Positions 30,554-34,021 of a stretch of DNA of 34,021 nucleotides are shown piece after piece. A program made the position numbers and the translations under genes. Where the stretch lies: positions 1 through 34,021 of the forward strand of contig JABZHC010000006.1 of assembly GCA_015259035.1 (NCBI GenBank), read 5' to 3'. The notes beneath the pieces were generated by a model, which was not told where the DNA came from, searched no databases, and worked only from the letters and a program-made list of their open reading frames with translations. Positions within the stretch are counted from its first letter, which is position 1. Each line of letters starts with the position of its first letter. The DNA is from Atopobium sp. GTDB taxonomy: Bacteria > Actinomycetota > Coriobacteriia > Coriobacteriales > Atopobiaceae.

Positions 30554-31294
30554 ATGTTTAGGAAAAGAGAAAGATTTGAGCGCAGCGATGTTCCGCGTGA
30601 GAATCCCTATACCAACGTGATTGGCCTTGCTGTTGTCGCCATTGTTGCTGTTCTTGTAGGCATTGTTGTTGTAACTCTTTGGGATCGCGCGCAGCTTGAG
30701 TCTCACTTGGGAGATCATGGGCTTAACAAGGCTGTAAAGAGCCAAAGTGTTTCAGGCAATCCGGATGGCACTACACAATCTGATGATGACTTTCTTATCT
30801 ATGCCGTTATCAGCACAAATTCGCTTAAGGCAGGGGAGTCGACGCTTCAGTCTGTACGGCTTTTGGTCATTGATCGTACGCAGGGAACCGGCCATATAGT
30901 GTCTATTCCTACTGATGTGTATGCAGAAGTAGACTCAAACGCTAAAACACTGGCAGATATTTACAAAGATGACGGTCAGAGCGCTTTTGTTAGCGCACTT
31001 GCTTCTGTCACCAACATTAAGATTACGCACGTTATCATTGCCACAGATGATGTGTGGGAGAAAATCTCGGCACTTTCTGGTTCGGGCGCTCGCTCGCTGG
31101 TAAGCAATGCATCTAGTTTGTTGTCTTCAATGATTACTGACATGAAGCCAAACCAGCTTCTAGAGCTTGTAGAGATAGTGCAGCCCATTGGCGTGTCTAA
31201 TCTTGAGCATGATGAAGCTCCTGTTGTTGAAGGTTCAAGTGGCACTACCGTTGACCCTACGGCCTTAGGAAAGCTTGTTGGCATGCTCGTATAG
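30554..31294 (+). CDS. Membrane-anchored LCP-like protein, apparently degenerate
   Basis: This 246-residue protein has a basic N-terminus, one membrane helix (about 21-43) and an outside domain. The part at 79-175 resembles LytR-CpsA-Psr proteins, which attach glycopolymers to peptidoglycan: a VRLLVIDRTQ strand, HIVSIPTDVYAEV, and the ALASVTNIKITHVIIATDD pattern. The catalytic Arg in SIPRD is Thr here, and the Asp of the usual RTDT motif is missing. It would therefore bind or regulate rather than catalyse, or belong to a different family. ATG at 30554 lies behind AGGGAG. It is followed by glycosyltransferase genes, which fits an envelope role. Confidence 0.6.
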   Translation: MFRKRERFERSDVPRENPYTNVIGLAVVAIVAVLVGIVVVTLWDRAQLESHLGDHGLNKAVKSQSVSGNPDGTTQSDDDFLIYAVISTNSLKAGESTLQSVRLLVIDRTQGTGHIVSIPTDVYAEVDSNAKTLADIYKDDGQSAFVSALASVTNIKITHVIIATDDVWEKISALSGSGARSLVSNASSLLSSMITDMKPNQLLELVEIVQPIGVSNLEHDEAPVVEGSSGTTVDPTALGKLVGMLV

Positions 31295-31343
31295 ACGTTA
31301 TGGGCGTTGTGTGTAGCGCCGCTCCTACAAAACAGGTCAGATG

Positions 31344-31376
31344 TCCACATAACAGCAGTTAAACACGTTATGTGGA
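31344..31376. promoter_or_regulatory. Perfect 10-bp inverted repeat before the glycosyltransferase gene
   Basis: TCCACATAAC (31344-31353) and GTTATGTGGA (31367-31376) are separated by 13 bases. It could be a terminator for the LCP-like gene (a short T run follows at 31381) or an operator for the next gene. Confidence 0.6.
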
Positions 31377-31466
31377 GAGATTTTGATAGAATAAAAATGT
31401 CTTTTTAATTCACTTTTTATGGGTAAACTGGTATCTAAAATTTAGGACCAGTTTGGGGGATGTGGA

Positions 31467-32507
31467 ATGCACGAGCGCTTATACAATCCACATATGATTT
31501 CGGTTCTCATGGCCGCTGATAATGATGCTGATGCTATTAGAACGGTAATTAGGCAACTTCAAGAGCAGACATACCCTCATTGGGAGCTCATCATTGTTGA
31601 CAACAGCTCTGACCCTCAGATTGCTCGCATGCTGGATAACCTTGCTAATCAAGAGCCTCGTTTAGATGTCCTGTTCCAGTCGGGCATTAGCCATTTTGTA
31701 GCGCTTGAGATTGCTCAGGGTCGCGCGCGTGGAGCTTATACGCTTACTACTGAGCCTTCTTATAGGTTTAATCCCCATGTTTTGCAGAAGCTCTATGCTG
31801 CAGCTACTGCTCTTGGCCCTGTTGGTTCATCTAAAGCGGCAGATATTGTTATTGCACACATGAAAAACGCCAATTCCCCCATGGAATGCAAAAAGGCTTT
31901 TCGTGCAAAGGCTTCTGCATTGTCGCAGGTATTTGAGGAGTCACAGCTTCCTTATTTGACGTCTATGAGTGGAAAGCTGTGCTCAACGCGCATTTTGACC
32001 GATATTAAACATGAGCCAGAGACTGATGGTGAATGCAATTTTGTAGGCTACTGTTTTGAGATTGCAAAAAACATCACGTACGCTCCTGAAGCAATTTTTG
32101 TAGATGTACCAGCAGATTCTTCTAAAGAAGAAGAAACTATTACTGCCGCTATGGATAAACTTACCCAAGAGCGTCAGACACTTGGTGCTCTTGCTAAGCA
32201 TCTTGGCTTTGCAAACTCCAAGAAAGTTCAAAAGTTGATTAGTCGTTATCTGATCAGCAAGCTTCTTAAGAACATGTATCCCGTTTTTAACGGAGAATCC
32301 CAGCTCAGCCATGAGGAGAAAGAAAATCTGATTGTTAAGATTCTTTCTAATCCTGTAGCTCATCTGATTGTTACTGAGGCAACTTCTCCGCGATTGGTTG
32401 CTCATGCCTTGCTCGGTGCCCTTTTGTCTACCACGACGCAGGCGCGCTATGCCTATGCACGAAGAGCTGTATGGTACGCACGCTTTATGCGTATACCACT
32501 TGCGTAA
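31467..32507 (+). CDS. Family-2-like glycosyltransferase, possibly inactive
   Basis: This 346-residue protein begins like GT2 enzymes, which transfer sugars to cell-envelope glycans: ISVLMAADND (11-20), a helix with QEQTYPHWELIIVDNSSD, and a later RGAYTLTT. Where an active enzyme has its DxD or DDD metal motif after the G-AY strand, this one has TTEPSYRF. The rest (about 120-346) is not recognised. ATG at 31467 has GGGGGA 6 bases upstream. It may be a degenerate transferase or a relative using different residues. Confidence 0.6.
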   Translation: MHERLYNPHMISVLMAADNDADAIRTVIRQLQEQTYPHWELIIVDNSSDPQIARMLDNLANQEPRLDVLFQSGISHFVALEIAQGRARGAYTLTTEPSYRFNPHVLQKLYAAATALGPVGSSKAADIVIAHMKNANSPMECKKAFRAKASALSQVFEESQLPYLTSMSGKLCSTRILTDIKHEPETDGECNFVGYCFEIAKNITYAPEAIFVDVPADSSKEEETITAAMDKLTQERQTLGALAKHLGFANSKKVQKLISRYLISKLLKNMYPVFNGESQLSHEEKENLIVKILSNPVAHLIVTEATSPRLVAHALLGALLSTTTQARYAYARRAVWYARFMRIPLA

Positions 32508-32557
32508 GTAACTTTGTGTAAGGTTGGCCGGTATTAACCGCCTGATGTTCGTCAGCC

Positions 32558-33724
32558 TTAGCGCCTATCCATAAGCGATTTGAACGTCTGTACAATGCCG
32601 TCATTTTTAACGCGGAAGAATCCCTCTTTGGCTAGATAAGCATAGCGGGAAAACTTGTCATCTTTTGGCAAAGCAATGCCTCTTACCTGCGCAAAGAGTA
32701 CCTTACCGGTGCTCGAGATTGCGGGGTTTTCAAACACGCGCTTTGCATCCATGCGCTCAAAGCTCTTGGCGAGAAGATCGCGCACTTCTGAGTTAATCTG
32801 ACCTGCAGCATCATGTTCTTCTCGCCAGATAAGTGCGTCTTTTGTAAGCAGTGCGTAGTTGATGCCGCGCAGCGTGAGTGCATCAAGCACTGCGTTTGAA
32901 GTGATGTTGCGTGCGTCCACAACGTCCATCATGTCATTCCAGCGCTCAAGCGGAATTTTAGGCTGACACCGCGCAAAGGTGGCTGCTTCTGCATAGCCAT
33001 TCTCGCGATAGTTGTAAAGCGCTGAGTCTGTATACACCAAGCGGGCACCACAGCAATGTGAGGCAATAAGGAAGGGGTTGTCTACCCAGCCTGCACCAGG
33101 GACTTCTTTAAAGCTGATGTTGTTCTGGGTCAAGAATTCTTTGCGATAAAGTGCTGTCCAAATGGCGGGGTGGTGCAATAGAAGCTGAGCCATCTGGTCA
33201 ATAGAACAGGGCTGCTGCTTGGGCTTGACGCGGCCCTTATAGGCGCAGGGAATCCTGTGCTCGGTAGAACCAGCGCCATTCTTTACCTGCGCTTTTACTC
33301 CTGCTCGACCGTTTTTCTGATTGCCAAACACGCGCCAATACGCCGAACGCGCAATATCTACCTGGTCTTCTCCGCCGTTTACTTGGATAAGATCAACAAG
33401 TTCTTGAACCATAGTTGGCTCAAGGTAATCGTCAGGCTCAACAATACCCACCCATGTGCCATGAGCTGCGGCAATACCACGATTACATGTTTTTCCGTAA
33501 CCTTCGTTTTCTTTGTCAATGATGACAATGCGACCATCGCGAGCAGCGTATGCTTCCAAAAGAGCTAAAGACGAGTCAGTTGAGCCATCGTTGAGGCAGA
33601 TAATCTCCAGGTTTGTGTAGCTCTGTGATTGAATACTTGCTAGGCACTGCTCCAGATAGTCTGCAACGTTGTATATGGGCACAACAAGAGAAACCAAAGG
33701 TTGGTGGTTTTGAGCGTGACTCAT
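32558..33724 (-). CDS. Glycosyltransferase family 2
   Basis: This 388-residue GT2 enzyme probably transfers a sugar in envelope polysaccharide or glycolipid synthesis. It has the usual VSLVVPIYNVADYLEQCL start, the nucleotide-binding LNDGSTD (44-50) and the EPDD metal motif (96-99). It has no clear membrane helix at the N-terminus. On the minus strand, AAAAGGAG lies before the ATG at 33724. It converges with the previous gene and diverges from the next. Confidence 0.88.
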   Translation of the reverse strand: MSHAQNHQPLVSLVVPIYNVADYLEQCLASIQSQSYTNLEIICLNDGSTDSSLALLEAYAARDGRIVIIDKENEGYGKTCNRGIAAAHGTWVGIVEPDDYLEPTMVQELVDLIQVNGGEDQVDIARSAYWRVFGNQKNGRAGVKAQVKNGAGSTEHRIPCAYKGRVKPKQQPCSIDQMAQLLLHHPAIWTALYRKEFLTQNNISFKEVPGAGWVDNPFLIASHCCGARLVYTDSALYNYRENGYAEAATFARCQPKIPLERWNDMMDVVDARNITSNAVLDALTLRGINYALLTKDALIWREEHDAAGQINSEVRDLLAKSFERMDAKRVFENPAISSTGKVLFAQVRGIALPKDDKFSRYAYLAKEGFFRVKNDGIVQTFKSLMDRR

Positions 33725-33797
33725 CTAAACTCCTTTTGATTGCTGCTTTATACTATAGAGGCATCAACTCACTCACGAAGTCACATTTTGAGGAAAT

Positions 33798-34021
33798 ATG
33801 AAGCGCACCGCCCTTGTCATAGTCACCTTTAAACGCCAGGAACTGCTTTCCAACCTGCTCAATTCCATTACGCAGCTCACGCAGGCTCCATGGCGCATCA
33901 TTGTTGTGGACAACGAGAACTCCTCTGAGACAGCCTCGCTTGTGTCGGAGTTTTCGGAGACGGTTAAAACCACGGGGGGAGAAACCACTGATGATCCCGA
34001 CGCTCACGGTGGCACTAATCG
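33798..34021 (+). CDS. Glycosyltransferase family 2, N-terminal part (3' end outside window)
   Basis: Translation from ATG 33798 stays open to the window end. The first 74 residues start MKRTALVIVTFKRQELL and include WRIIVVDNENSSE, typical of GT2 enzymes. The opening VTFKR and VVDN resemble galactofuranosyl- and rhamnosyl-type transferases, but the acceptor is unknown. GAGGAA lies 2 bases before the start. It belongs with the other envelope genes here. Confidence 0.75.
   Translation, partial: MKRTALVIVTFKRQELLSNLLNSITQLTQAPWRIIVVDNENSSETASLVSEFSETVKTTGGETTDDPDAHGGTN

Noticed and set aside
1..34021. Prophage, insertion sequence, tRNA, rRNA or toxin-antitoxin/defence system
   Set aside because: I looked through all gaps and unexplained frames. 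No transposase, integrase, cloverleaf-like sequence or recognisable defence protein was found.

Overview
The window is a chromosomal ribosomal-protein region from a Gram-positive bacterium of about 50% GC. The gene set points to the Actinomycetota, class Coriobacteriia, and most likely an Atopobium/Lancefieldella/Olsenella-type organism. The evidence is a zinc-type S14, many TTG/GTG starts behind strong Shine-Dalgarno sites, EcfA fused as a double ATPase, and overall protein similarity. The genus is inference from memory of these families, not a search result.

Layout. (1) Positions 1-1420 hold the 3' end of rpoC, ending in an unusual extension that looks like the alpha-subunit CTD, followed by a terminator. 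(2) Positions 1606-6114 hold a compact nickel-linked cluster: an ArsR/SmtB metal sensor, hypB, a 1001-residue multi-cluster flavin/Fe-S oxidoreductase, and hypA. It separates rpoC from rpsL. (3) Positions 6136-9692 hold the str operon rpsL-rpsG-fusA. It has a consensus-like promoter and no tuf; rpsJ is attached at the end and closed by its own terminator. (4) Positions 9693-11021 hold an accessory island that splits the usually contiguous rpsJ-rplC pair. It carries a 14-bp tandem repeat, a four-copy 25-bp element, three exact copies of a 13-mer, a low-molecular-weight protein tyrosine phosphatase gene, and a second r-protein promoter region. (5) Positions 11022-16686 hold the S10 operon from rplC to rplX, ending in a strong terminator. 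(6) Positions 16990-26774 hold the spc and alpha operons, rplE to rplQ, with secY, adk, map, infA and rpmJ inside. A terminator-like hairpin lies between secY and adk, and rplQ is followed by a strong terminator. (7) Positions 26848-30355 hold a fused ecfA double ATPase, ecfT and truA. (8) Positions 30554-34021 hold envelope-type genes: a membrane-anchored degenerate LCP-like protein and three family-2-like glycosyltransferases, one on the minus strand and one cut by the window end.

Most genes act in translation: subunit assembly, initiation, elongation, Sec export, N-terminal Met removal and transcription. The most notable signals beyond these are the DNA-binding-type HhH domain on the beta' tail, the Fe-S/flavin oxidoreductase embedded in a Ni-maturation cluster, tandem hairpins in nearly every longer gap between r-protein genes, repeated short sequence elements around the island, and Arg at the streptomycin-determining position 88 of S12.
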